Made by a program: the position numbers and the translations under genes. Below the pieces are notes generated by a model. It searched no databases and was not told where the DNA came from. It saw only the letters and a program-made list of their open reading frames with translations. 64,000 bases of DNA from Tetragonia tetragonoides (lineage: Eukaryota > Streptophyta > Magnoliopsida > Caryophyllales > Aizoaceae): positions 9,644,001 through 9,708,000 of the forward strand of contig CM076147.1 in the NCBI GenBank assembly GCA_038025085.1, in the 5' to 3' direction. Below, piece after piece: positions 12,801 through 24,737 of the stretch; position 1 is the stretch's first letter; the number at the start of each line of letters is the position of its first letter.

Positions 12801-13491
12801 TTTTCCCTCTATTTATTTTAGACTAACCTTCTCAAGCAGATGGGTGAAGATAAGCAGAGTTGGTCCCTTCCAAGAAAGCATAGCTGAGTTGCAGTGTCAA
12901 GTACTGATGTGATCAACTGTCTTTTGGATTCTAAATAATTGAATATGAACATTGGATTTGGAACTAAATCAACTTGCAGATAACAGTTTTCACTTCAAAC
13001 TTCCATTTCTTTGATTTCAGTATATACTAAATACAGATCTTTTTATTTATTTGGCCTCCAAGTTTATCCATATATACTTCTTCTGGTTGTTTCCCTTCTT
13101 TATATTTGAAAAATGTAACAGATATTGGCGAAGCGGTAAGCCATTATGGCCAACATCAGGTAGACGGCCTTAAAAGGGTGATATACCAAAATGCAGCTAC
13201 TGTGGTGGTCCTTTGAGATTTGAATTTCAGGTTGGACTATGCATGTGTGGCATTTCATGCTTTAGACCATTTCTTTTCCTGTAATGTATAGGATTAGTCT
13301 TGGATACGTGCGTGTTGATTTTCTTTTCTTTTGTCGGCTATTTTCAGATAATGCCTCAGCTGCTTCATTTCTTTGGTGTTAAAAATGATGATAATTCACT
13401 TGATTGGGCAACTATAGCTGTCTATACTCGTGACGCGTCTTGTGAATCTAGCGTTGTCTACAAAGAGGAATTCGCTTGGGTTCAGCTGTAG
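9848..13491 (+). pseudogene. PDCD2/TSR4-type MYND zinc-finger protein gene, ten exons, with two frameshifts and one nonsense codon
   Basis: Exons inferred: 9848-10054, 10206-10289, 11499-11630, 11726-11820, 12099-12187, 12297-12417, 12612-12754, 12840-12908, 13122-13230, 13348-13491. Hallmarks in order: LLSKAGGVP|AWLDPINLPSGRSSIC in exons 1-2, YAPTAEESAYHRTIFVF in exon 3, SVKVFRCQL..NPFYPSE in exon 4, a MYND finger in exon 5 (LCSWCGTWKG...CSGCRSVRYCSKSHQ), CSYCGGPLRFEFQ in exon 9, and LDWATIAVYT..CESSVVYKEEFAWVQL at the end. PDCD2/Tsr4 proteins chaperone nascent ribosomal protein uS5 in 40S biogenesis. Lesions: one extra T in a T6 run near 11,550, one extra C in CCC near 12,865, and TAA at 13171-13173 where homologues suggest Ser. 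All other splice phases fit. It is either a young pseudogene or a real gene with consensus errors plus one true stop. Confidence 0.85.
10780..10850 (+). repeat. 28-bp tandem repeat in PDCD2-type intron 2
   Basis: The unit GGGAAAAGGTTTTAAATCAG plus GTGTATTT is present about two and a half times with a period of 28 bp, starting near 10780, 10808 and 10836. It is an intronic minisatellite. Confidence 0.8.
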
Positions 13492-13900
13492 CTTCTTGCT
13501 TGAGTTCCTGGTGAACAGCCGAAGAAGAAATGAATATGCAATAACTGCTTGTTCAAACACGATACTCAACGGCCATTATCATCTTGCTGTCTCTATATCT
13601 TTTGACAAACTCGTATTTGATTATGCCTTCCATGAATCAATGTTGATTAAAGATTGGTCAAGTTATGTTAGTAAGTACTAGTGTCTACCGGCTTTCTGAC
13701 TGTTTTCGTGCTGTAGAGGCTGTATCAGCTGATGCTCGGAATCATGTATTTTGACTCATTTATGATTTATGCAGATGGTTCATTTGTAAGGTGGATACAG
13801 GCTTCCATTATCTGAAACTTTTTAAAGCATAGTTATCTTATGCATTAAATGAAATAGTACAAGTACATACACAGTAAAATTATAAAAAAAAAGTACATAT
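13492..13900. other. 3' region of PDCD2-type gene
   Basis: Presumed 3'UTR and flank. No further coding exon is seen: the FAWVQL C-terminus followed by TAG matches the family's normal end. The tandem duplication begins just to the right. Confidence 0.5.
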
Positions 13901-14737
13901 AGTAGTACTCTATATACCGTTTTCTTTTAACAGAGATATTACTGGCACTTCTTGTCGTTGCACTAAAACACAGAACTTAAAAGAACAAACTTGTTGAACT
14001 TGCTGATCGTAGCCAATTTTCCATTATCTAACTTTTTTCTTACGTTGAGTAACCTCTGCCTTGTGTATGATATGCCAGTTACTCTCTGGGAATCGTAAAG
14101 AGGCTTCCATTAGTACCTTACAGAACAAATACAGATGCAGAAAGACAAGGGTCTGGCTTCTGCGACTTGATTCGTGCTGCATCCTTGTTTTCCAGAGAGC
14201 ACCACCATTTATGGATCAAAATCCTAGATTGTAATGCATTATGAACATGAATTTAATATCACAAGAGCAGTAGACACCTTCTGATCTTAAGCTGGTCTGG
14301 TGCATGAATTATGTGTTCTTTCTACATCGGTAATTCCCAAAGAAACTAATTGCAGTATCACGAACAAGGTCGAGTTCACTAAAAACATTGGGAACGAACT
14401 TGGATAACAGAAAGCTGGCTACCATAGGAAACAAGGTTCTGTTGCTTCAGTGCAACAATAATATACAGTTATACCACAACTAGCACATATTTGATTTGAA
14501 CGCAATCAGATTTGATCATTGGCAGTAGGAGACATGAGATGAGTGTAAGACAATAATGAATAATGTACTTAAAAAGTCCATCCAAAGGAATAATTCAGAA
14601 ACTCCGAAACCTGATCCTAGAACGAAAATGTAACTGACAATTTATCAGCAAATATTCATGCTGATATTTCATCCTGGATAACTGGTAAGTCAGAAGAATA
14701 GACCAATGACAATAAAATATCCGAGAACAAGAGTACT

Positions 14738-15840
14738 TCAAGGTTCTCTTACTTCAATTTTCCTAGACAATGGTCCTTGTTGTTTGTCATGGTCATCTTC
14801 ATTTGTGTTGTCACAACGAGGAATTGGAACAAGGCTTCCAACCAACATAAGTAAGGGCTTGAGCATGGTAGAAAATTTAAGTTCTCTAATAGACTTGTCC
14901 TTGAGATTATATCGATAGAGCTTCGCAAAATTAATGCCATCTTGCAAGACGAGAAGATCTCCTCCCTCCCTTCTTGGATAATAAGCAATCGGCAAAGGAA
15001 TAATATGCCAAGATTAGTACATGCATCAACACCAATGGTAGAGAACAATTTTGTCCAAGACTTAACTTCACCATACTCTTTTAGGATCCATGTTTCAGAA
15101 TGGTTGGACTTCGGCTGGTCCAAAAGTTGCAGACAAAGATACCCACCCAAATTCCTAACATTTAAATCACTGAAGCAATCCCAAGAATTAGCAGGCAAGG
15201 GCATGTAACCAAATTGTTCACTGTGAATATGGAAAGTAGCAATATGAAAAATTTGGTCATATGGACCGAAGCTAGAATCCCAAATAACCCAATGTATTGT
15301 ATTGTTCAAAAATATCCCCTTCAGAATAAAAAGTAGACCCAGGTGGAAAAGGAAAATCAGAATGATCATCTTGTTTGACATGGATTGTTTTCGTTTTCCA
15401 CAAATTAGTACGCATACTATAAACTTTGAAGGTACGCTGCGTGTCACCAGGAGTTTCATAAACAGGAACACTAATTCTCACAACCTTATAATCATCACTC
15501 AAGGAATCATAGCCTAAGCCAAAACCATTGAAATTAATTCTGGAAAGATAATTTTCATCTTCCAAAAGTATTATCCTATAATCTCGAGTAACGGGATTGC
15601 ACAGAGCCACTGATAAGTGTTCGTAAGACAATCTACTTAACAAGATCAAACCATTACAATAACCCGCGTATCCCTGTGGTACATTAGAGGGATAATAATG
15701 TGTGTATGGTGATGGAATAATATCTATGTCGGGATCGAAATCGGCATAAGAAATAAGAGATGGAGGAGAAAAAGCCATAAGGAAGTGATTCAAATTAGGA
15801 GTCTCAAGAGAACGCTTAAGAACAGAATATATGAAGTTGG
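14738..15840 (-). pseudogene. F-box-associated (FBA) domain gene remnant, copy 1
   Basis: The minus-strand frames encode an FBA-type protein: GYAGYCNGLILL, ALCNPVTRDYRIILL, FGLGYDSLSDDYKVVRI, FKVYSMRTNLWKTKT, NNTIHWVIWD, FGYMPLPANSWD, WILKEYGEVKSWTKLFS and YYPRREGGDLLVLQD. These are the usual landmarks of FBA proteins, which are substrate receptors of SCF ubiquitin ligases. The N-terminal F-box that binds SKP1 is absent: similarity begins at FIYSVLKRSLETPNLNHF. Compared with copy 2 there is one extra C near 15,316 and one missing C near 15,018. Together these restore frame, but the roughly 100 codons between them are read out of frame and the first frame stops soon after the shift. Probably non-functional. 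A Helitron sits directly upstream at 15,863. Confidence 0.8.
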
Positions 15841-15862
15841 GGGTGCTTATTAATATATACCA

Positions 15863-15908
15863 CTAGTTTTAAAGCCCGTGCGATGCACGAGTTAAGTGGA
15901 ATGTTTAC

Positions 15909-15948
<40 letters not shown>

Positions 15949-17809
15949 TCACCTTAATTTAGTATATTATATATATTAAACGATTGTTTCATCAGTTTAT
16001 ACCAAAAAAAATAAAAAATAAAGATACTAAATTGTTTAACTGATACAATTGTGCGCTTATGCAACTTCTTGTAGATCATGGTGCAATTTGAGTGCCATTA
16101 GAACTCAAAGTATATGTTTATACTTTAATATAATATAAGTATTATGAAGTATGTATGTTCCCCCTACGTTTTTGCTTCCCCCTTCCATCTTCTCCAAGAT
16201 ACTTAATTCTCATTGTTTATTGTCAAACTAAATATCTTTATTTATGTGTTGTAGGTATCAGGTAAGTAATGTAATCAATTGAGTTAATTATCACATTAGC
16301 CAAGGCTCTTTAGGATTGATAGGTCTATAATACCGGTACATAAGTGTTGTTCTTTATGTATACTTTGTAGTAAAATATAAACTTTTTTATGTAACCAACA
16401 ATTTATATTTTTATTAGAGAAGAGATTTGAGATTAAAGTACCGCAATTGTCTTAGTATGACTGATTTGCAAATTGACGTACTAAGGTAGAGCACTAAGCA
16501 ATCAAAAAAAAGAAGAAAAAAGAACACTAAACAAAACTAATAGTGAAGTCAGTACTATCTCATCTATAGGGAAAAAAAGGAACACTAAGCAAAAGTAATA
16601 GACGCCAAAAGAGTGAGTATTCACCATCACATAAACTCAAAGATATAAAAAATTATGAAGTCACTAATTAATTAATACATGTTTGAAGGATAGATTCACC
16701 AATATTTAAACGCATTATGTGACAAAAATTAAAGGACAATTATATCATGATGAAAGTGAGGAGAAACATAATACCTTTTGTAAGTTTGGATTTGCAAGCT
16801 TTTTCTTGTTACCTATTTATATTAAAATACCAAAATAAATTCATGAGACAAATATGGAAAAGATAAAAATAAATAGGAACATAGATGTGATGATTATGTA
16901 TGATATTCACTAATTGATACACGAATTGAAGACCAATAACATGGAAACATATAAAGAAAAAAAATCAGAAAAAGAGAAGAGAAAGGAAGAAAAAAAAAAC
17001 TGGGGAATAATGGTAAAACCAAAACGTGGGAAAATAATGAATGGAATGGGTGGGTTGAGATTGAAATATATAAAGCAGAGGCATGTAGCTTTTTACTGAA
17101 GTCCAAACACATTGCCTAGTTAACTTCAGTTTGAATCAAGCTTCATTTGCATATTGATTTAGTTGTTTGAATGATAACTAATTCGAGTGGTACTCATATT
17201 CTTCATTTATCATATTGTCTTTCACATTTATCATTTTATCTTTTAGTTATTATTCTTCAATATCGTTGTGATTATAGAATCCAAATAAGACTCATATTAC
17301 AATTCAACTACTAACAATTTACCAATAAAATAAATAAATTTTATTGCCTTAGCCGTTAGTCGGGTGTGAGGATGACCTTCATTTTTTCTTCTCTTCAACT
17401 TTTTTTTTATAAGTTTATCTTTACCTTTTTCTAACAAAAATGTTTACTTATATGTTCTAAACATATTGTAAATGCTTCTGAACATATTGCAAATGCATCT
17501 CGTTCTGAAGTATTTTTCGAGCCGAATTTGATGGTGTGATTTTTATTATTTTTTGAGATGTACAAAAAAAAAAATTATATATGATTCTGAATATTTGACA
17601 AAGAGATGTTATAACCGTCATAAAACTCTAGTAGTTTATCTATATCTAATTTTATACTGATAAGAATGCTAAGACTCCTAAGCATTTTAACCAGTTATTT
17701 TTTGTCTTTATCCTCGCTTAGGTGGCGCGCTCTTAAAATTCTTGCCTACGTGGCACGCCTCATTGCTCCCGAAATATGCCTGCTTTATATATATATATTG
17801 ATTGATTGA
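15863..17809 (-). mobile_element. Non-autonomous Helitron, boundaries set by paralogous empty site
   Basis: On the minus strand the element ends with a hairpin (CTCGTGCATCGCACGGG), a short spacer and CTAG, and is flanked by A and T, as Helitrons require. Its 5' end is TC (GA at 17808-17809 on +). In copy 2 of the duplication the sequence reads TATATACCACTCCATAG continuously, while in copy 1 TATATACCA is followed by the element and then TTCTTTAGACACACACTTG. Removing 15,863-17,809 restores collinearity. There is no RepHel coding sequence. A T34 tract lies at 15913-15946. The 5' terminal 350 bases are shared with the element at 38.3-40.9 kb. Confidence 0.85.
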
Positions 17810-19175
17810 TTCTTTAGACACACACTTGAACAGTAATTAGGACAAAGGCTTTGTACATATATACAAAAATAAGGAAACGTCACTAAATACTTCACAATAA
17901 GGAAACCTAAACTAATAAGTAGTAATAACACAATATTTATTTACTTTGGATTTTTGGAAATATTAAAACCGCCTAACAAGAAAACACAGAAAACTTGGAC
18001 TCTGAACTCAGATACTGGTTTTTGGATCACCTTCTCCCATTTTACTCACTTTTCCCCCTTCAATCTGATATTTGGATTCTATTATGATATGGACTGCTAA
18101 AAAGTGATTGTTGCTCTTGGTTTCTTAGCAAGCTTTAGTTTTTAGACCTTTAAACAATGATATATAGGGTATGTTCTTTAGAGCTTTTCCGACCAGTTCA
18201 GTTCACTGGTTATCGATCTCGTGTTAGTTTTTTTGTTTAGTTCAGTTCATCTCTAAGGAATACACTCATAGTTGTTCTCCAATCTGAAAAAGGTTTTGTC
18301 TTTTTTAAATCATGATCATGTGTCCAATTTAGACATTTAAAAACATTTTCGAGTTGCAGGTTGTTGGAGTTCTAGATACCATATGCAAAGGTTGCGAGTC
18401 TTAACATCATGAGCTTTTGTCAATAACTGCATAATTTTACAAGTTCTTCCAAAACTGGAACAGTGAGCTTTGATTTGTCAATAACTGCATAATTTTACAA
18501 GTTCTTCCAAAACTGCTTGAATTGTAAATTAAAGTGGTTCGTCCAGATTACATTGCCTCCTAGGAAGGAATTAATATGTCATACTCCAAGATACATTGTG
18601 TGTGATCATCTTCGAATCTACATGTTCTCCCTTCTCCAGCTTTCTGTTGTTTCGATCCTTGCTCCTTGTCTTACATTGCTTTAATGTTTTAGCCATTGGG
18701 TTTATATACCTCCGGCAGAGAGCAAAGTTAACCGAATCCAGGATGTGAACCCTTCTACCTTATCTTCATTTCAACTAAGTACTAGATATCTTTTTGTAGC
18801 GCACTTTCTCTTGGTATTTTTGATACTATTACTTCCTATCTTAGATAACTAATCCTTTTCTTGCTTGCATGTAGGTTACCTCCTTGTTCATTAGCAATGT
18901 TTGTACGGATGCATTGTCTGCTGAAAGGTAATTAAACATCTTTATGGATCGCTGTTACTGGGTACTGGGTAGTTAGACGATAGAGTATGCTTGGAAATTT
19001 GACACTAAGATGAGTGGTTTCAAAGTAATGGGATCAGAGAGGGAATGTCAATCTTGCGTCGCTAATCCTGTTAATGGTCAAGTGAAGTTGAGATTTTTGA
19101 GTCACATTTTGGCATGGCTGTAATATGGAATTGAACACAGCTGGATGCTGTTCATGATGTGTTTTGTACAATTCT
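17810..19175. other. Remainder of duplication unit 1, no gene
   Basis: No intact reading frame. A 39-base word starting TGTCAATAACTGCATAATTT is repeated in tandem with period 57 at 18419 and 18476. The end of the stretch (18,880-19,160) matches the decayed 3' part of the F-box/FBD locus in unit 2. Confidence 0.5.
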
Positions 19176-19984
19176 TCATGTCTTCAAGACTTCAAATGGT
19201 ATGTAGCTGTTCTTGTCTCATTTAAATCATATATCCGCATGACAATGAACATCCAAAGTTCAAAACTAACAAGGTTGCATTCCCATGAAACTTTGCTGAC
19301 CCGGTTAAATACAAAGAATAATTATCTGATGTCCCTTCATTAGGACATGGGAAGAAATAGTCTAAAAAACCCTCTGGCCTTTGCTTACTGCAATGTGAAC
19401 TAATTGCCGAGAAGCTGCTATTCCAACCTTAAAATGCTTCTGGTAGGGAAGTGTTCTGCGCCTGCCCTTCTCCTGTTTGGTTGATGTGATCATGTGATCC
19501 TACTTCCAGTGGGACTTACAGAAAATATTCCGAAAGTATACGCATTCCTCAAGGTATCCAAATGACATGGCGAATTGTTTGCATCTGGTCTTCCCTTCTC
19601 CCCACACCATCCATCCAAAAATGAAAATGGGACCCTTTGGGTTGGATGAAGGAGGACAAAAAGATTACACGCTGACGCTTATTATTGTTACACTTAGCTT
19701 GTCTCCCTAATTCCACCAGGAAATTCATCGTCTGCATATTGATAATATCAATGCTCGGCTCTCCCCCAGGGCATTTGCCTTGTTTGAATGTTTGCCACCT
19801 TTTTATGGAAAAAACAGGTTTGTAGTTCCTATATCCTATCTCTCTTTTTGGTTTAAATATCCATGCCTACACCTTTGAGTTGTGATTCCCTTTATAACGC
19901 TGCAATATCTTATGTTACAGCTGCTTCTTCACTGATTCTGCTCAGTTGCGCAGGTTCTGGTCTGCAGCCGTTCATATTTTTTAG
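19176..19984. other. Spacer between duplication units
   Basis: No gene or repeat recognised. No counterpart seen in the other unit. Confidence 0.4.
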
Positions 19985-21220
19985 AGCATATCTTTTTCAC
20001 TCTATATACCTTTTAATAGAGAAACTACTGGCACTTCTTGTTGTTGCACTGAATTAAGCACATAACTTAAAAAGAACAAACTTGTTGATTTTGTTTATGG
20101 TAGTTTATTTTCCATTATCTAACTTTTGGTCTATGTTGAGTAAAATCTGCCTTTGTGTATGATATGTCGGTTACTCTCTCTGGGACTCGCAAAGAGGTTC
20201 ATGTACCAATTTATGATCAGAAGTTGATTCGTGTTATATGTGCATGCAGGCTGCAGCATTTGTTGAAGGTTGTACCAAGTTGGGACTCTAGCTGTCATCT
20301 GATAAAGACGCCTTCAAGTCAGATTCCAATACAACAGAAGTAGAACAGAAGCAGTATTCAGCTCCTAATTTCCCATGTCTTGGTTCACTATAAGCAAAGT
20401 TTGCCTTGCCTACCTTTTCCCTCTTTGTTTGACACAAAACAATCAAAATCATTCATTCAAGTACGATCCAGGATGAAAATAATTAGGTGAGGAAAGAGAA
20501 TGGATGGGTTACGAGTACTTGATTCATCAAGTACCCAATATGGGTCTGACTGCTGCGATCTTGATTCGTGCTGCATCAGTTGTTTTCCAGAGAGCACCGC
20601 CATTTACGGATCAAAGTCCTAGATTGCAATGCATTATCCAAGACACTGTAATGCGTTGAATTCAATGAAATTTTTGTAAAAATGACTGCACACGTCGGTT
20701 TGATGTACAGGAGAACAAAGTTTATGTAGACTTTACTAGATTTTTGTGATGATGTACTTTGATAGGATGAAGGCAATATAACTATATTTTCCAAGGTTTT
20801 TATTTGTCATATATGGCACACAATTTTCCTGTTCACTATTGTTTCAATGAAATATGGTACACAACACAAGGATTCTATTATTTTGTTGAAGGGTTTTCCC
20901 GCATCTGAAGTGAAGCATATTGGCGACATCTCTGCGTTCCGATCTCATAACAAATAAAACCATTCTCATAACAAATGGCAAACAAAATGTGAAGAATTCG
21001 CAGAATACATACGTTAGCAATTTCAGTAGTACAGGGAGACGAAATTTATTTCCACTATTGACATTTAATTTGAACTAAACTTGCAGAAGTTTTGATTCAG
21101 CTAAAAGATTTATAACTCAAGAGTTTTCTACTTCCCCCATAGCAGTTACACTGTTAAAGTCTACAGCACTCTAAGAGTACCTCTTTGGTCTTCATACTTC
21201 AATCTTCCATCAAGGTTCTC

Positions 21221-22350
21221 TTACTTCAATCTTCCTTCTCTTCCTAGACAATTTAATTTGTCTTGGTGCTCTTCATTTGTGCTGTCACAACTAGGAATTG
21301 GAACAAGGCTTCCAACCAACATAAATGCGAATATGGGATCGAGAATGCTGGTAGCAAATTTAAGTTCTCCAATAGACTTGTCCTTGAGATTATACCGATA
21401 GAGCTTCTCAAAATTAGCCACATCTTGCAAGAGTAGAAGATCTCCTCCCTACCTTCTTGGATAATAAGCAATCGGCCTAGGTGAAATATGCCCAAGATTA
21501 GTACATGCATCGACACCAATGGTAGAGAACAATTTTGTCCAAGACTTAACTTCACCATACTCTTTTAGGATCCATATCTCAGAATGGTTGGACTCTGACC
21601 GGTCCGAAAGTTGCAGACAAAGATACCCACGCAAGTTCTTAACACTAAAATTACAGAAGCTAGAATCCAAAGAACTAGCAGGCAAGGGCATGTAACCAAA
21701 TTGTTCACTGTGAATATGGAAAGTAGCAATATGATAAATTTGCTCATCATATGGACTGAAGCTAGAATCCCAAATAAGCCAATGTATTGTATTGTTCAAA
21801 AATATCCCTTCACTAAAAAACGTAGACCCAGGTGGAAAAGGAAAATCAGAATAATCATCTTGTTTGACATGGATTGTTTTCGTTTTCCACAAATTAGTAC
21901 CATAGTGTCGAAAGGAGTTTCATCATCATCACTATCATCACCATCATCATCCTTAGGAATAGAAATTTTTACAACCTAATAATCATCACTCAAGGAATCA
22001 TAGCCTAATCCAAAAGAAGTGATACCAGTACTCACAAAATTATTTTCATCTTCCATGTGGCTCGGAAGTATCCTGTAATCTCGAGTATCGGGATTGTATA
22101 GAGCCACTGGTGAGTCTTTGTAAGGCGGCGACGATCCACATAACATGATCAAAACATTACAATAACCCGCGTATCCATAGGGTACATTAGAAGGATAATA
22201 ATGTTTGTATGGTGATGGAATTATATCTAATGCCGGGATCGAAATCAGCATGAAAATAAATAAGAGATAGATGAGAATAAACCATAAGGAAGTGATTCAA
22301 ATTAGGAGTCTCAAAAGAATGCTTAAGAACAGAGTATATGAATTTGGAGG
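21221..22350 (-). pseudogene. F-box-associated (FBA) domain gene remnant, copy 2
   Basis: This is a paralogue of copy 1 with the same landmarks (GYAGYCNVLIML, FGLGYDSLSDDY, NNTIHWLIWD, FGYMPLPASSLD, WILKEYGEVKSWTKLFS, IAYYPRR, LYRYNLKDKSIGELKFAT). It also begins at SKFIYSVLKHSFETPNLNHF with no F-box before it, so both copies share the truncation. Independent lesions: an extra T near 22,235 (GGCATTAGATAT against GACATAGATAT in copy 1), TAG in place of Lys just after SLSDDY (about 21,976), a length change near 21,900 that shifts frame, and TAG in place of Glu at 21449-21451. An Asp/Ser-rich run from GATGATGAT expansion lies in the disrupted stretch. Clearly a pseudogene. Confidence 0.85.
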
Positions 22351-22541
22351 TGCTAATTAATTTATATATACCACTCCATAGATACACACTTGAATCGTAA
22401 CAGAGACTTTAAAGGTAACCTTTCTAGTATACAAGTGACTATCTCCATTGGAAGAAAAAAGCTACAAGCTTTTATATGATCTTCTGCCATTGATGACGAA
22501 ACGAAAAAGATTACCCTTTACACTATTCTTGCTGTAAAAGG

Positions 22542-22577
22542 TTTTTTTTTTTTTGGGGGGTGGGGGGGGGGGGGGGG
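22542..22577 (+). repeat. T13-G6-T-G16 homopolymer tract
   Basis: T13 is followed by G6, a T, and G16. Such a G run can form a quadruplex on the plus strand and is prone to sequencing-length error. Confidence 0.9.
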
Positions 22578-23145
22578 CTTGCTTGTATTTTGATGGGGTT
22601 TATGTACTTATTATGTCCGTTCAATGAACCCTTTTTATAAGGTTTAATTCATACATGTTGGTGTATGTTACGTTTTGGAAACAAATCAGATTTGGAATTC
22701 GAAAGGTAGTTGACTTGGCATGCAAGCGTACCTAGTATCCTATAGCCAGACGGTTAGGAAAAGAGAGAGGAAAAGAAAAGGAAAAAGATAAAGAAAAAGG
22801 CAGCTAATAGTGAAATTTTATTTGCTAAATTAAGCTCTGCATCATAAATCAAAGCAGATATTGTTCTAAAGCAGCGGATGTTCTTGGTAATCGAAATTTG
22901 TAATTTTGTGAGTAAGTTGGCTGATGGAGATACTCAAGGTTAGTTTTGTTTTTGAATATTGATCTGTATTGGTATTGTGGATTTCCAATTTATGCTTCCA
23001 ATGTTGTTCTCTTCAACGGAATGGTGGGGGACGGCGCTGAACGGAACGGAACGACGCATACAAAATGCGAAATGGAATGGAATGCATCATGGAAACGACG
23101 AAAAGAACAAAACCTAAATCTACGAGTATATTATTTGTTGTTGTT

Positions 23146-23146
<1 letters not shown>

Positions 23147-23182
<36 letters not shown>
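23147..23182 (+). repeat. Poly-T tract (T36)
   Basis: An uninterrupted run of about 36 T follows TTGTTGTTG. It could be the reversed A tail of a retroposed sequence, but no element body or target duplication was identified. Confidence 0.8.
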
Positions 23183-23183
<1 letters not shown>

Positions 23184-23491
23184 AAGAATTGATGATGATG
23201 ATGTGTAAAAGCTGACAGTGGGGAAAGAAGTAACGTTGGCATAATCATCAATGAACAAAACTCTGACTCTTAATATCTAGTAGTTTGTTATAATTGCATT
23301 CAGTAAAATTGGGCAAGTGCCTTAAAACTTAAATTGAACTGGGTATTATTACTTGACTATCTTAAAGCAGAATTGTTGTTGACTGATTTGCTTGTAGAAC
23401 TGAAATCTTACCTACTGATAGTCTGATATTGCAAAGATAGTGTTACTATCTAATTTGTTTAAACAGAAATGCAGAACAATTGGACAGGAAT

Positions 23492-24130
23492 ATGGGATTG
23501 ATTAGTGGCTTGCCCGACGACCTCCTCTCACAAATTCTGAAAAGGTTGTGCTGAAGTATGCTGCAGCTACTAGCATTCTGTCAAAAAGATGGAAGCTTGT
23601 ATGGGTTTCATGTCGTAATCTCGACGTTGGAGGTGTACAAGTCTTTAAGGACATAGAAGATGATACATACGTTGAGATGATCAACAAAGTTTTGAGGCTT
23701 TATTGTGGTCTGAAATTGCGCGAATTCAGGGTTGTCTACCCATTGCCAGGATATTCTAAGTAGTGATTTCAGATGATGTTTTTCGAAATCATCTTATCTA
23801 GATGCATGTTTGTGGCTTCAAAAACTTGTTATGATGAACAGTTATGAGCTAGTTCATGCAAAACATAATGATCCTCACCTAAGGCTGAAATCCTTCGAAC
23901 TGTACTTTTGTAAGCAGCTAGATAAACTGCAGCTTTGGGCCCCAATAATTTAAGCATCAGGGAAGCAAGAGCAATATCTGCATTAAGGAATCTCAACAAC
24001 TTGTTAATCTAAGGCCCCCTATTTTTAGTGCTCGAACCAAATTCCTGTACAAGTTTGTGGTCTATCCCAGTGGAAAAGAGTTCTTCGGTCAGTTCAACAT
24101 TTATCTTCCTAAGCTGGAATCTTTGTACAG
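23492..24130 (+). pseudogene. F-box/FBD/LRR gene remnant
   Basis: From the ATG at 23492 the sequence reads MGLISGLPDDLLSQILKRL, then after a frame change VLKYAAATSILSKRWKLVWV, together a typical F-box (about 40 residues, SKP1-binding) of the FBD/LRR class. It continues through DVGGVQVFKDIEDDTYVEMI and LYCGLKLREFRVVYPL, then a TAG at 23761. Downstream, LKSFELYFCKQLDKLQLWAPNN is recognisable in a different frame. The first frame stops (TGA) at the frameshift near 23,550. Multiple breaks make it a pseudogene. It sits in unit 2 of the duplication, opposite in strand to the FBA remnant. Confidence 0.7.
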
Positions 24131-24737
24131 ATGCATTGTCTACTGAAAAAGGTAATTAAACATCTTTAGGGATTGCTGTTACTGGTAGTTTAGATAGAAT
24201 TTGTGAAATAGTAAACTAAGAGTTACTTCAGACCTTTTAATGAAGATTAAGATGAGTGGTTTCAAATTAATGGAGAAACCGGCCCCTTCGTATGTAAAGG
24301 GATCAGAGAGGGAATGTCAATTCGAGCATTGCTGCTAAGTGCTAATGCTGTTAATGGTCAAGTGAAGTTGAGATTTTTGTGTTTTTTGAGTCGCATTTTG
24401 GCATGGCTGTAAATATGGAATTGAACACAGCTGGATGCTGTTCATGATGTGCTTTGTACAATTCCTCTTTGTTTAATGTATGCACAGTTCTTCGTCAAGT
24501 TAGTATACATCAGTATGTTTCTGAAAGTTAATGCTAGCCTTTTTCAGTGCTAATGGTCTTACGGTTTCATGGTAAAATGGGTATCACTCTTTTTATTCGA
24601 AATGTAACATTCTTTTAATACTTTTTAGTTCAAAAGTAAAAAATTTAGTTCAAAAGGTAAAAATTGTCTCGGTGAAACCGTCTATAAGTTTTTGTTGTGA
24701 TGTTTTTCACTTAGCTGTTGATTTCTATATCACAAAA

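Larger units (their letters stand above)
13905..19175. repeat. Tandem segmental duplication, unit 1
   Basis: Left-end words such as CTGGCACTTCTTG and AAGAACAAACTTGTTGA (about 13,938) recur near 20,029. The F-box-associated remnant at 14.7-15.8 kb matches 21.2-22.35 kb in the same orientation. The right-end words GATGCATTGTCT and CAGCTGGATGCTGTTCATGA (18.9-19.16 kb) recur at 24.12-24.45 kb. Unit 1 contains a later Helitron (15,863-17,809). Boundaries are approximate and divergence is considerable. Confidence 0.75.
19985..24470. repeat. Tandem segmental duplication, unit 2
   Basis: Collinear with 13,905-19,175 minus the Helitron. It carries the second FBA remnant (-) and, in addition, an F-box/FBD remnant (+), only the tail of which is recognisable in unit 1. 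Unit edges were found by eye and are good to perhaps 50 bp. Confidence 0.75.
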
